DNA of 64,000 nucleotides from Deltaproteobacteria bacterium. GTDB lineage: Bacteria; Myxococcota_A; UBA796; UBA9615. The notes under the pieces were generated by a model. The model was not told the DNA's origin, made no database searches, and saw nothing but the letters and a program-made list of their open reading frames with translations. Of the stretch, positions 42,158-50,225 are shown piece after piece; position 1 is the first letter of the stretch, and each line of letters begins with the position of its first letter. Both the position numbers and the translations under genes were made by a program. The stretch covers positions 49,526 to 113,525 of the forward strand of contig JAGSHC010000002.1 in the NCBI GenBank assembly GCA_023954745.1, written 5' to 3'.

Positions 42158-44009
42158 GTCTAGTCCTCGTTTCACTCGAACAAGATGGCGTCGCTCGACC
42201 CCCCTTCCAGCGGGGTCGGCCCCCCACTGCACAGGAGCGCACGCGGCGGGGCCGCCGTCCGATGAGGGCCCCGCCGAGCAAGAGCAAGGCGAACGCCCTG
42301 GGAGGCACGCCGCCCCCACCGGCGACGCTGTTCCCACCGCAGCCACCACCGTCCTGGCCGCCACCACCGGTGGAGTCGTCGTCGTCCGCCGCGTCGTCGT
42401 CGTCCGCCGCGTCGTCGTCGTCCGCCGCGTCGTCGTCGTCCGCTGCATCGTCGTCATCGGCTGCGTCGTCGTCGTCGGCTGCGTCGTCGTCGTCCCCGCT
42501 GGCGCTGCCGTCCTCGTCGTCATCGAGGTAGGCGGGAATCCCGTCGCCGTCCGCGTCGCCCACGCCCTCATCAACGTCGTTGACGCCGTCGTTGTCCGAG
42601 TCCTCGTCCAGATAGTTGGGCACGCCGTCGCCGTCCACATCGGTGTCTGGCTGCCCATCCCCATCGATGTCCGTCTGGTTCTCGGTCGCGGTCTCGATCT
42701 CATCCCCGTCATCGTCCGGGTCGTCCGCGTCGATGAAGCCGTCCCCGTCCTCGTCCGGAGGGTTGCTCGGGTTGCCGTCCACCTCGGTGAAGTCGTCCAC
42801 GCCGTCCCCATCGGTGTCGTCGTTCAGCGGATTGGTCCCAGCCAGAATCTCCTCGGAATCGAGCAACCCGTCGCCATCGTCGTCGTCGTCGACACAGTCC
42901 GCGTCCCCGTCTCCGTCCGTGTCGGTGCTTCCCTCGTCCACGTCGCCGTCACAGTCGTTGTCGACCCCGTCGCAGGTCTCGCTGGACGCAGGGTTCACGC
43001 CACCGTCGCTGTCGTCACAGTCCAGCTCGTTCGTCGCGGTGCCCGGCGGCTGGGCACAGGACTGGCTCCCCGAGCCGGTGGCGCCGTACCCATCCATGTC
43101 GCTGTCGGAGTAGTACGTCGTCTGGCCCACGACTCCCGAGTCGGCGTCGTCGACGAGCCCGTCACAGTCGTTGTCGACCCCGTCGCACACCTCGGCGGCC
43201 CCGGGGTTGATGGCCGCGTTGCTGTCGTTGCAATCGACACCATCGTCGTAGCCGTCTCCGTCCGCGTCGGTCACGGCGGAGGTCGTGGTGCACGACGCGG
43301 TCGGGCCCACGGTCTCGGCGTCGTACAAGTCGATGGAGGTGATTCGGTAGTAGTAGGTCGTGCCGGGGGTGAGGTTGGCGTCGACGCGGTTCTGGAGCCC
43401 CCAGGAGGCCTGGGTGTAGACGGTGGTCCATGGCCCCGACGGACTCGGCGCGCGCTCGAGCACGCTGAGGTTCCAGTCATCCCAGGAACTGAGCGTCAGC
43501 CCCGACCAGTAGACGTAGCACTCGGTCTCGTCGTCCGGGACGTTGGCGTAGGCGCTCAGCGACGGCCAGGCCGGCGGCGCCTGATTGCTGACCGGGATGT
43601 AGTTCGCGGCGCCGGGGTCGTAGGTCGTCAGCCCCAGGCTGGAGACGTAGTAGTTCCCGGAGCTGCTCGTGAACTGGATCCCGCCGGGGCTGTAGACAGT
43701 CACGTTGCCGAGGGTGTCCTCGAAGGTGATCTCGAAGACGTACGTGTATTGCCCGGCGCTGTACTGGTAGAGCCCCGAGATCTGCTGGCAGTACCCCTGC
43801 CCCGGGGTGATGTTCTGGAAGCTGTACTCCGTCAGGAAGTCGGTGATGTCGCCGGCGTTCCAGTCGGAGTTGGCGAGGACGTACAGGTCGCCCTGGCTGA
43901 AGGTCCCCACGCCATCGTTGCGCACACACAGGTTCGCGGAGACCGCCGCCGCGGACGATGTCAGCAAGGTGGTGCAGAGGAAGACAACGAGGCTCAATCG
44001 CAGACGCAT
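42117..44009 (-). CDS. Surface protein with MopE/TSP3 metal-binding repeats and MYXO-CTERM-like tail
   Basis: 630 residues from ATG 44009 with a signal peptide. After ~240 residues of beta-rich and fibronectin-like sequence come MopE-type motifs ('GVDCNDSNAAINPGAAEVCDGVDND') and TSP3-type Asp repeats (~240-480), which bind Cu or Ca in relatives. Seven DDDD-AA units follow. A sorting-like end has 'GGGCGG', a hydrophobic helix (FALLLLGGALIG) and an Arg cluster, as in MYXO-CTERM signals. The ORF then runs 34 more residues and stops at 42117 inside the antisense of tRNA-Ser(GCU); a frame loss near the true end is possible. Confidence 0.82.
   Translation of the reverse strand: MRLRLSLVVFLCTTLLTSSAAAVSANLCVRNDGVGTFSQGDLYVLANSDWNAGDITDFLTEYSFQNITPGQGYCQQISGLYQYSAGQYTYVFEITFEDTLGNVTVYSPGGIQFTSSSGNYYVSSLGLTTYDPGAANYIPVSNQAPPAWPSLSAYANVPDDETECYVYWSGLTLSSWDDWNLSVLERAPSPSGPWTTVYTQASWGLQNRVDANLTPGTTYYYRITSIDLYDAETVGPTASCTTTSAVTDADGDGYDDGVDCNDSNAAINPGAAEVCDGVDNDCDGLVDDADSGVVGQTTYYSDSDMDGYGATGSGSQSCAQPPGTATNELDCDDSDGGVNPASSETCDGVDNDCDGDVDEGSTDTDGDGDADCVDDDDDGDGLLDSEEILAGTNPLNDDTDGDGVDDFTEVDGNPSNPPDEDGDGFIDADDPDDDGDEIETATENQTDIDGDGQPDTDVDGDGVPNYLDEDSDNDGVNDVDEGVGDADGDGIPAYLDDDEDGSASGDDDDAADDDDAADDDDAADDDDAADDDDAADDDDAADDDDSTGGGGQDGGGCGGNSVAGGGGVPPRAFALLLLGGALIGRRPRRVRSCAVGGRPRWKGGRATPSCSSETRTRLAEREGFEPSVEL
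42374..42499 (-). repeat. 18-bp repeats encoding a DDDDAA linker
   Basis: About seven copies of an 18-base unit (four Asp and two Ala codons) form the linker before the C-terminal sorting region. The copies on the left are nearly perfect, those on the right have silent changes. Confidence 0.92.
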
Positions 44010-44049
44010 GCGCGCTCCAGGAGGGTCCAGATCGACCATACCCGCGGCC

Positions 44050-44709
44050 TCAGGGGCGGGGCTTCGCCAGCAGCAGCCGATTCTCCGGCGTGATGTCCTC
44101 GGGGATCGTGGCGGTGCGCACCAAGAAGCCGGCGGAGCGCATGCGCGCAGCGCGGGTGGCGTCGACGGCCAACGCCGGAGGCAACCAACCCTCCAGAGAG
44201 CCGAGGTCGCACCGCTCGACGCTGTGGCAGCAGGGCATCACCGCGACGCGAGCTGCTCCGTCGATGGCCCGATCGAGGATCCGGTCGGTGAGTGGCCCGC
44301 AGGCATGCACCCCCACCAACATCGCCTCCTCGGGGACCTCGAAGTCCTCAATGCGCATCTCGGCGTACAGCACCCTCCCCCGCAACCGAGGCCAGACAGC
44401 GCACAGCGCCTCCTCGAGGCGCCCAAACGACGCGGGCCTCCGCTTGTCGACCACCACGGCATGAGGCGACGAGTCGTCCAGGAGAAGCATCGCGAAGGCA
44501 ACGAGACCGTGGCCACCCGCGTAGTCCACGACCGTCCCTCCTCGAAAGCGCCGGCGCACACGCTTCGCGACCTCCCACGCTTCGTACAACTCCTTGCGCG
44601 GCAGACACTCCGCCTCGCACACGGTGCGCGCAAGCCGATCGAAGAGCGTGTCTCCCGGGAACCGGGGAATCTGGTGTCGGGTCAGCCGACTGCGGGAACT
44701 GCGACGCAC
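44050..44709 (-). CDS. Methyltransferase-like protein (METTL25/RRNAD1-like)
   Basis: 219 residues from GTG 44709, one base after the upstream stop. 'CLPRKELYEAWEVAKRV' precedes motif I 'TVVDYAGGHGLVAFAML', then 'AVVVDKRRPASFGRL', 'MLVGVHACGPLTDRILD' and 'VAVMPCCHSVERCD'. These 'HACG' and 'PCCH' signatures occur in the methyltransferase group that includes eukaryotic METTL25 and bacterial relatives. The C-terminus returns to a Rossmann-like strand ('FLVRTATIPEDITPENRLLLA'). Target unknown; small RNA or protein are both possible. Translationally coupled to a DUF6116-like gene. Confidence 0.78.
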   Translation of the reverse strand: MRRSSRSRLTRHQIPRFPGDTLFDRLARTVCEAECLPRKELYEAWEVAKRVRRRFRGGTVVDYAGGHGLVAFAMLLLDDSSPHAVVVDKRRPASFGRLEEALCAVWPRLRGRVLYAEMRIEDFEVPEEAMLVGVHACGPLTDRILDRAIDGAARVAVMPCCHSVERCDLGSLEGWLPPALAVDATRAARMRSAGFLVRTATIPEDITPENRLLLAKPRP

Positions 44710-44710
44710 G

Positions 44711-44986
44711 TCAGGAAGGAGGCGCCTCGGAGGCTGCCGACGCAGCCGCCTCGGCCTCGCGAGCCAGTCGCCGCGTCTTGCGACGCCCCAGCATCGTCGC
44801 CACGAGAGTGGAGGCAACGGTCGCCAACACCGCTTCGTCGATGAAGGGCAGCGCGTCGGGAATCGCCACGTCCAAGCCGAGCATGGCGAAGAAGCCAGCG
44901 GTCATGAAGGCGAGGAGGCGATCAGGGATGCGGTCGAGGAGTTTCAAGTCGGGCTCTCCGTCTGGTTCACTGTAGCCGCTCGCCAC
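44711..44986 (-). CDS. Small membrane protein, DUF6116-like
   Basis: 91 residues from GTG 44986. The core 'RIPDRLLAFMTAGFFAMLGLDVAIPDALPFIDEAVLATVASTL' gives two hydrophobic helices with a conserved-looking P-D-x-x-P-F-x-D-E loop, as in the DUF6116 family. The tail is Arg-rich then Ala/Glu. A longer open frame to 45460 is antisense to the stress-protein gene and is rejected. Its start codon is 28 bases from that of the divergent universal stress protein, so promoters must overlap the coding starts. Confidence 0.65.
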   Translation of the reverse strand: MASGYSEPDGEPDLKLLDRIPDRLLAFMTAGFFAMLGLDVAIPDALPFIDEAVLATVASTLVATMLGRRKTRRLAREAEAAASAASEAPPS

Positions 44987-45014
44987 AACCGGCCGGCACA
45001 CCGAGGATGGACCC

Positions 45015-45524
45015 ATGGCAGCCCCAACTCTGGTCGTCGCCGTTGATCTGGCGAACAACAGCGCACACGTCACCGACTTCGCAGTGGAGATGGCGGGGCG
45101 CCTCAAGGCACGGGTGGCCCTGGTGCACGCCATGACTCTCGCTCCAGGCGTGCGGGCCGACACGATCGTCTCCGCACCAGGCAAGGAGGCCATCGGCGCC
45201 CTCGACCTCCTCGAGGCGGACGCCCGCAAGCACACGGCGGCGTTGGTCTCCCTCTTCGAGGGCGCGGGGATCCCCACAGAGCTCGTCCTCGGACACGGCG
45301 CTCCGGCGGAGGTGATCGGGAACGCGGCATCGGAGCAAGGCGCCTTCATGGTGTTGCTCGGTGCCCCGAAGACGAGTCGGATGCCCAAGCTCTGGGGCCA
45401 GGACTTGTGCACGGCCGTCGTCGAGCGATGCTCGGCGCCGGTCCTTCTCGTGAAGCGCACCGAGAAGGCCGAGCAGACCTACAGCACGGCGCAGTTCCAG
45501 ATGATGGCCGAGGTCGACGGGTGA
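45015..45524 (+). CDS. Universal stress protein (UspA family)
   Basis: 169 residues from ATG 45015. The UspA fold is visible: 'TLVVAVDLANNSAHVTDFAVEMA', 'ARVALVHAM', 'IPTELVLGHGAPAEVIGNAASEQGAFMVLLGAP' and 'VVERCSAPVLLV'. The ATP-binding G-2x-G-9x-G(S/T) motif is degenerate (GAPKTSRMPKLWGQD), so it may not bind ATP. The stop overlaps the GTG of the methyltransferase gene (GTGA), coupling the two. Confidence 0.9.
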   Translation: MAAPTLVVAVDLANNSAHVTDFAVEMAGRLKARVALVHAMTLAPGVRADTIVSAPGKEAIGALDLLEADARKHTAALVSLFEGAGIPTELVLGHGAPAEVIGNAASEQGAFMVLLGAPKTSRMPKLWGQDLCTAVVERCSAPVLLVKRTEKAEQTYSTAQFQMMAEVDG

Positions 45525-46270
45525 CTCAGCGTCCCCCGAGTCGCCCCCCGACTGCGCGCATGAGCGCTCCCTGGCTGCCCGGTGTGCACAGCGCCCCGAA
45601 CATCCAGAGCGCCCCTGCCATCTACGAGATTGAGAACCTCGCGCTCGACCGCGAGCGGCTCATCACGGACGCCATGTGGAGCGTCATGCCGTGGGATGAG
45701 GCGGTGGTCTGCGACCTGGGCGCGGGGGCGGGGTTCTGGGCTAGCGAGTTCCAGGCGGCGGCAAAGCACGTCTTCCTGGTGGAGCCCCACGGCCCCTCGC
45801 GCCTGCTCGCGGCGATGCGCGTCGCCAAGCACCGCTGGGAGAACGTCTCAGTGATGGCGGGCTCGGCCTCCAAGAGCCACCTCGCCACCGGCACCGTGGA
45901 CTTCGTGCAGTCCCGCTTCGCCTACTTCTGGGGACCCGGCTGCGAGCCCGGGATCAAGGAAGTCGAGCGCATCCTCCGGCCTGGCGGCGCCTTCGTGATG
46001 ATCGACAACGATCTGCGCGCCGGGACCTTCGCCGAGTGGCTGCGCAAGCTGCCAGAGCGATACCAGCGCGACCCCTACGAGATCGATGCCTTCTGGCGCT
46101 CCCAAGGGTTCCAGCTGAGCACCGTACGCTCGTCCTGGAGGTTCGACCGACGCTCCGACCTCGAGGCCGTCGTGAAGCTCGAACTGCCCTCGATCTGTGA
46201 CGAGGTGCTCGCGCAACACGAAGGACTCGAAGTCGACTACGGCTTCCGAATCATCAGCAAGCGATTCTGA
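45521..46270 (+). CDS. Class I SAM-dependent methyltransferase
   Basis: 249 residues from GTG 45521, which overlaps the stress-protein stop; ATG 45560 is the alternative. Motif I 'AVVCDLGAGAGFWASEF' is followed by 'VFLVEPHGPSRLLAAM', 'VSVMAGSASK', 'VDFVQSRFAYFWG' and 'ILRPGGAFVMIDND'. The C-terminal ~80 residues are helical with aromatic residues. The substrate is unknown. It is convergent with thrS with six bases between stops. Confidence 0.85.
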   Translation: MTQRPPSRPPTARMSAPWLPGVHSAPNIQSAPAIYEIENLALDRERLITDAMWSVMPWDEAVVCDLGAGAGFWASEFQAAAKHVFLVEPHGPSRLLAAMRVAKHRWENVSVMAGSASKSHLATGTVDFVQSRFAYFWGPGCEPGIKEVERILRPGGAFVMIDNDLRAGTFAEWLRKLPERYQRDPYEIDAFWRSQGFQLSTVRSSWRFDRRSDLEAVVKLELPSICDEVLAQHEGLEVDYGFRIISKRF

Positions 46271-46276
46271 GCCGGT

Positions 46277-48052
46277 TCAGCGCGCCTTCGTCTCGACCTC
46301 GTCCTTGAGACGCGCGATGAAGTCCTCGACGGAGAATGAGCCCTGGTCGCCGTCCTTGCGCTTGCGCACGCCGACGGTGCCAGCCTCCGCCTCGCGGCCG
46401 CCGAGGATGAGCGCGTAGGGCACCTTCTCCAGCTCCGCCTTGCGGATCTTGTAGCCGAGCTTCTCGTCGGAGTCGTCGAGCTGAACCCGGAGCCCTGCGG
46501 CCCGCAGCTTCTGCTCCACCTCGCGCCCGTAGTCGACGAACTTCGCCGAAAGCGGCAGCACCTTGGCCTGCACCGGCGCCAGCCACGGCGGGAAGTTGCC
46601 CGCGTAGTGCTCGATGAGGATGCCGAAGAAGCGCTCGAGAGACCCGAGCAGCGCCCGGTGGATCATGATGGGGCGATGCCCGGCGTTGTCCGTGCCCACG
46701 TAGCTGAGGTCGAAGCGCTCGGGCTGGGTGAAGTCGAGCTGCACGGTCGTCAGCTGCCAGGTGCGACCGATGGTGTCGACCACCTTGATGTCGATCTTCG
46801 GCCCGTAGAACGCTGCTTCGCCCTCGATGCGCTTGTACTCGATGTCGCGGTCGCCCAGGACCTTGGCGAGCGTGGACTCGCTCAGCTCCCAGATCGCGTC
46901 ATCGCCCAGGTACTTCTCCTTGTTCTCCGGGTCGCGCGCGGACAGCTCCACCTTGTACTCGGGGAAGCCGTAGGTGCTGTACATCAGCTGCGCGATGTCG
47001 AGGCAGGCGCCGAGCTCCTGCTCCAGCGTGTCCTCGGTGCAGAAGATGTGGGCGTCGTCCTGGGTGAAGCCGCGCACGCGCATGAGGCCATGCAGCGCGC
47101 CGCTGCGCTCGTAGCGATAGACCGTGCCGAGCTCCGCGTACCGGATGGGGAGCTCGCGGTAGCTGCGCACGCGGTTCTTGAACGCGCCGATGTGGAACGG
47201 GCAGTTCATGGGCTTGAGCTGATACAGCTCCTCATCCACGGCGATGGCCCCGTACATCGAGTCGGTGTAGTGGTCGGTGTGGCCGGAGCGGTCCCACAGG
47301 GCGCGGGGCGCGATGTGGGGCGTGAAGAGGAACTCGTAGCCGTGGGCGAGGTGCGCCTCGCGCCAGAAGTCCTCGATCTCCTTGCGGATGTAGGCCCCGT
47401 TGGGCAGCCAGATCACCAACCCGCCGCCGTACTCCTGCGTGATGCGGAACAGCTCGAGGTCCTTGCCGATGCGACGGTGATCCCGCTTCTTGGCCTCCTC
47501 GAGCATCTCGAGGTGGGCGTCGAGGTCCTCGCGCTTCTCGAACGCAACGCCGTAGACGCGCGTGAGCATCTTGTTCTTCTCGTCGCCGCGCCAGTAAGCG
47601 CCGGCCACCCGGGTGAGCTTGTAGTGCTTGAGCTTCTTGCTGTAGCGGACGTGCGGGCCAGCGCACATGTCCGTGAAGTCGCCGTGCTTGAAGAAGCTGA
47701 TCTTCGCGTCGTCCAGACCCTCGATGAGCTCGACCTTGTAGGGCTGGTCGTTCTCCTCGGCCCAGGCGATGGCGTCCTCACGGTCGAGCAGCGAGTGCTC
47801 GAACTTGTGGTTGCCCTTGGCGATCTTCTTCATCTCGGCCTCGATGGCCGGAAGGTCCGCCTCGGAGATGCTCTCGGGCATCTCCATGTCGTAGTAGAAG
47901 CCGTGATCGATGTGCGGCCCGATGCCGAACTTCGTGCCGGGGTAGAGATGCGCGATGGCCGACGCCATGAGGTGCGCTGTGCTGTGACGCACCGTCTCGA
48001 CGGGGTTCAGTTCGCGGGGGACGAAGTCGTACTCTTCAGCGGAGTCGGCCAT
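46277..48052 (-). CDS. thrS: Threonyl-tRNA synthetase lacking the TGS domain
   Basis: 591 residues; standard bacterial ThrRS is ~640. The N-terminal TGS domain is absent and the protein begins directly at the N2 editing domain, whose zinc-like motifs are intact: His23 and His27 in 'RHSTAHLMA' and 'DMCAGPHV'. The class II core has 'LKPMNCPFHI' (zinc Cys), 'RYAELGTVYRYERSG', 'RVRGFTQDDAHIF' and 'PIMIHRALLGSLERF', and an anticodon-binding C-domain follows. The start ATG has AGGAGG five bases upstream and a clear promoter ~30 bases upstream. Confidence 0.96.
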   Translation of the reverse strand: MADSAEEYDFVPRELNPVETVRHSTAHLMASAIAHLYPGTKFGIGPHIDHGFYYDMEMPESISEADLPAIEAEMKKIAKGNHKFEHSLLDREDAIAWAEENDQPYKVELIEGLDDAKISFFKHGDFTDMCAGPHVRYSKKLKHYKLTRVAGAYWRGDEKNKMLTRVYGVAFEKREDLDAHLEMLEEAKKRDHRRIGKDLELFRITQEYGGGLVIWLPNGAYIRKEIEDFWREAHLAHGYEFLFTPHIAPRALWDRSGHTDHYTDSMYGAIAVDEELYQLKPMNCPFHIGAFKNRVRSYRELPIRYAELGTVYRYERSGALHGLMRVRGFTQDDAHIFCTEDTLEQELGACLDIAQLMYSTYGFPEYKVELSARDPENKEKYLGDDAIWELSESTLAKVLGDRDIEYKRIEGEAAFYGPKIDIKVVDTIGRTWQLTTVQLDFTQPERFDLSYVGTDNAGHRPIMIHRALLGSLERFFGILIEHYAGNFPPWLAPVQAKVLPLSAKFVDYGREVEQKLRAAGLRVQLDDSDEKLGYKIRKAELEKVPYALILGGREAEAGTVGVRKRKDGDQGSFSVEDFIARLKDEVETKAR

Positions 48053-48081
48053 TGCAGCCTCCTATGGGGCGAGGGACCGGG

Positions 48082-48110
48082 AGGGTATGGCTCCTCTGAA
48101 AAGGGGTCAA
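48082..48110 (-). promoter_or_regulatory. Sigma70 promoter of thrS
   Basis: On the minus strand TTGACC (48110-48105), exactly 17 bases and TACCCT (48087-48082). The leader would be ~25 bases and contains the AGGAGG site. No T-box or other long leader is present. Confidence 0.75.
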
Positions 48111-48249
48111 GGGGACGACGAACCGAGCGGCGCGGCGGCGCGGTCAACCCTGACGAGACCACTGCGCGGCCACCTCAACCCCGGGTAGACTGCGACGCAG
48201 CGACACGGCTGGGCGAGAGGGCGCTCCCAGCCAGTTCTGGAGCCTCCCC

Positions 48250-48378
48250 ATGGCCGTGCACCGGCTGCTGCTGTCCACCATCCATCGCGCCCCCCTCAAG
48301 CGGCCTGCGGACGGCTCGGTTCTCGCGCGCCAGATCCGTGCCATCCTCAGCGACATGGCCTCCCAGGCGACTCGATGA
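48250..48378 (+). CDS. 42-residue small ORF coupled to a Ser/Thr kinase
   Basis: ATG 48250 to TGA 48378 encodes 42 residues ('MAVHRLLLSTIHRAPLKRP' then 'VLARQIRAILSDMASQ'), basic and mostly helical. TGGAG lies 7-8 bases before the ATG. Its stop overlaps the kinase ATG as ATGA, the same coupling seen at other gene pairs here. A -10-like TAGACT (48186-48191) lies ~60 bases upstream. It has no recognisable family. It may be a real small protein or a leader ORF controlling kinase translation. Confidence 0.45.
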   Translation: MAVHRLLLSTIHRAPLKRPADGSVLARQIRAILSDMASQATR

Positions 48379-49424
48379 AGCGAAGCAAGCCCCACGCTCC
48401 GGTGCCCACGCGGCCGATGCCCGCCGCAGGCGCGAAGCGGGACCCTCAAGCGACGCGCCCCATGCCTGGCCGTGGCGAGAGCCACCTTCGCGGCGGCACC
48501 CACGGCGCAGGAACGGCGGGAGAGAGCGGAGATTGGTCGCTGCCGGCTGAGTCTCTCGAGTCCCTCCCGGCCATCGCCATCACCAACCTCGACGACACGG
48601 ACGGGCGCATCGGGGAGCGCTACACCATTCTCAGCATGCTCGGTCAGGGGGCGTCGGCGACGGTGTACGAGGTCCGCGACGAGCACACCGGCGACACCCA
48701 CGCCCTGAAGCTGCTCGATCTGGACAGTCAGGTCGAAGTCACTCGCTTTCGGCGCGAGCAAGCCCTGCTGCGCAAGCTCGAGCACCCCAACCTCGTGACG
48801 GTGACCGACTCGGGCGAGTGGGATGGGCGCGAGTTCATGGTGATGACCATTCTGCGAGGCGGCAGTCTCCTGGACTGGCTGCGGGACAGCGGCGGCGGCA
48901 TGGACTACGTCCGCGCCTGCAGGCTGTTCCGCGGGGCGGCGGAGGCTCTGCACCAGGCGCACCTCGCCGGTGTGGTGCACCGGGACATCAAGCCCGGCAA
49001 TCTGGCGCTGGAGCCAGGCTCCGAGGAGAAGCTGCTGGTCCTGGACTTCGGAATCGCCAAGAGCATGAACACCAGCGCGTCACTGACGGACGCGGGCATG
49101 GTCATGGGCTCCCCCGCCTACATGTGCCCCGAGCGCCTGTTCAGCGGAGCCAAGGCCACGGACTCGTGGGACGTGTACTCCCTCGGGGTCGTCATGTACG
49201 AGGTGATCACCGGCACCCCCTTGTTCCGAGGGCGCAGCTGGATGGACACCATGACGAAGATTCAGCGGTTCACGCCGCCCTTCATCAGCACCATTCGGGA
49301 CGACGCGCCGCCCGCTCTCGACTGGCTCATCTCCGAGATGATCGCCAAGGAGCCCCAGGGGCGCCCCAGCGGCTGTGACGTCATCGCGCGGCGGCTGCTG
49401 CGCATCGAGCGCCAGCTCGGCTAG
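48375..49424 (+). CDS. Soluble Ser/Thr protein kinase
   Basis: 349 residues, no membrane helix. A disordered Pro/Arg N-terminal ~75 residues precede the kinase domain (~80-345): 'LGQGASATVYEVRD', 'ALKLLD', 'HRDIKPGN', 'DFGIAKSM', 'GSPAYMCPERL' and 'WDVYSLGVVMYEVITG'. All catalytic residues are present, with an unusual CPE in place of APE. No sensor domain is visible, so activation may depend on the N-terminal tail or on the coupled small ORF. The stop codon lies in the first copy of a 22-bp direct repeat. Confidence 0.9.
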   Translation: MKRSKPHAPVPTRPMPAAGAKRDPQATRPMPGRGESHLRGGTHGAGTAGESGDWSLPAESLESLPAIAITNLDDTDGRIGERYTILSMLGQGASATVYEVRDEHTGDTHALKLLDLDSQVEVTRFRREQALLRKLEHPNLVTVTDSGEWDGREFMVMTILRGGSLLDWLRDSGGGMDYVRACRLFRGAAEALHQAHLAGVVHRDIKPGNLALEPGSEEKLLVLDFGIAKSMNTSASLTDAGMVMGSPAYMCPERLFSGAKATDSWDVYSLGVVMYEVITGTPLFRGRSWMDTMTKIQRFTPPFISTIRDDAPPALDWLISEMIAKEPQGRPSGCDVIARRLLRIERQLG

Positions 49425-49462
49425 GGCCTCGAAGACCGACGGCTAGGGCCTCGAAGACCGAC
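49419..49462. repeat. Perfect 22-bp tandem duplication at the kinase stop codon
   Basis: ggctagggcctcgaagaccg plus ac occurs twice, 49419-49440 and 49441-49462, without mismatch. The first copy carries the TAG stop, so the second lies just outside the gene. It looks like a recent slippage duplication. Confidence 0.95.
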
Positions 49463-49595
49463 AGCTTGCCCCGCGCGGCAAGTCGGTGTCCTTCACGTGG
49501 GGGCCACCCAGGTTGGCGCCCTCACGAAGCGCGCCTCGCAGCCCAGGCCCTCTGCGTGGTCTGAGCAAGGCGGGCCGTCGCGCGGCGGGCACGGG

Positions 49596-49601
49596 TACCC
49601 T
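49596..49601 (+). promoter_or_regulatory. Possible leaderless -10 box of the ECF sigma gene
   Basis: TACCCT ends six bases before GTG 49608 and no ribosome-binding site lies between. No standard -35 is present, so the site could also be used by an alternative sigma factor. Confidence 0.35.
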
Positions 49602-49607
49602 CGACGG

Positions 49608-50225
49608 GTGGATCGAGCCACCGAACGCGCAGTCCTGACCGCCTATCGAGAGCACTACGCGGAGGGCACACCCATCCCCCGCGCCCTCGCGGCGCAAGTC
49701 GATGGGCTGTTCGCGAGCTGCCAGCGTCGGGTCTACGCGGTGTGCCGGCGCATGTCGGGCAGCGAGGAAGCGGCTCTGGACCTCGCGCAAGACACCTTGC
49801 TCACCGGCTACCGCAAGCTGCACGAGTTCCGCGGAGACTCCGCGTTCGGAACCTGGCTCTACGGCATCGCCCGGGGGCTGTGCATGAACGCCATCCGCCG
49901 CCGACGCGAGGTGCTGAGCGAGGACGGTCTGCTCGAGACCGGTGACGACCGCGCATCGGTGCTCGCTGGTCTTCGGCGGGAGGAGCGTGAGGAGCTGGTG
50001 AGGCAGGCGGCGTCTACGTTGTCGCCTCTGGAGCAAGAAGCCGTCTACCTGCGGTACGTGGAGGACCTCCCCCAGGACCGCATCACGAAGCTGCTCGGAA
50101 TCACCCAGGCGAGTGGGGCCCGCGGGGTCCTCCAGAAGTGCCGACGCACCCTCGCTCGTGAGCTGCGCGCCCGGCTCGACGCCCTGGGCCACGGGACCTC
50201 GTTCTTCCGCGCGTCGATCACCTGA
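49608..50225 (+). CDS. ECF-type RNA polymerase sigma factor
   Basis: 205 residues from GTG 49608. Region 2 reads 'LFASCQRRVYAVCRRMSGSEEAALDLAQDTLLTGYRKLHEFRGDSAFGTWLYGIARGLCMNAIRRRR'-like in its key pieces (DLAQDTL for -10 melting, FGTWLYGIA). Region 4 has 'LSPLEQEAVYLRYVEDLPQDRITKLLGITQASGARGVLQKCRRTL'-like -35 recognition. It is a two-domain ECF factor. TGATG overlap couples it to the zinc-finger kinase downstream, which is probably its anti-sigma regulator. The target promoters are not visible. Confidence 0.92.
   Translation: MDRATERAVLTAYREHYAEGTPIPRALAAQVDGLFASCQRRVYAVCRRMSGSEEAALDLAQDTLLTGYRKLHEFRGDSAFGTWLYGIARGLCMNAIRRRREVLSEDGLLETGDDRASVLAGLRREEREELVRQAASTLSPLEQEAVYLRYVEDLPQDRITKLLGITQASGARGVLQKCRRTLARELRARLDALGHGTSFFRASIT

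Noticed and set aside
42374-42499. Possible CRISPR array
   Set aside because: The repeats are contiguous codons for DDDDAA without spacers.
44987-45460. Extension of the DUF6116-like gene
   Set aside because: Antisense to the universal stress protein gene.
46607-48550. 647-codon plus-strand frame
   Set aside because: Shadow of thrS; Val/Leu/Arg-rich with no motifs.
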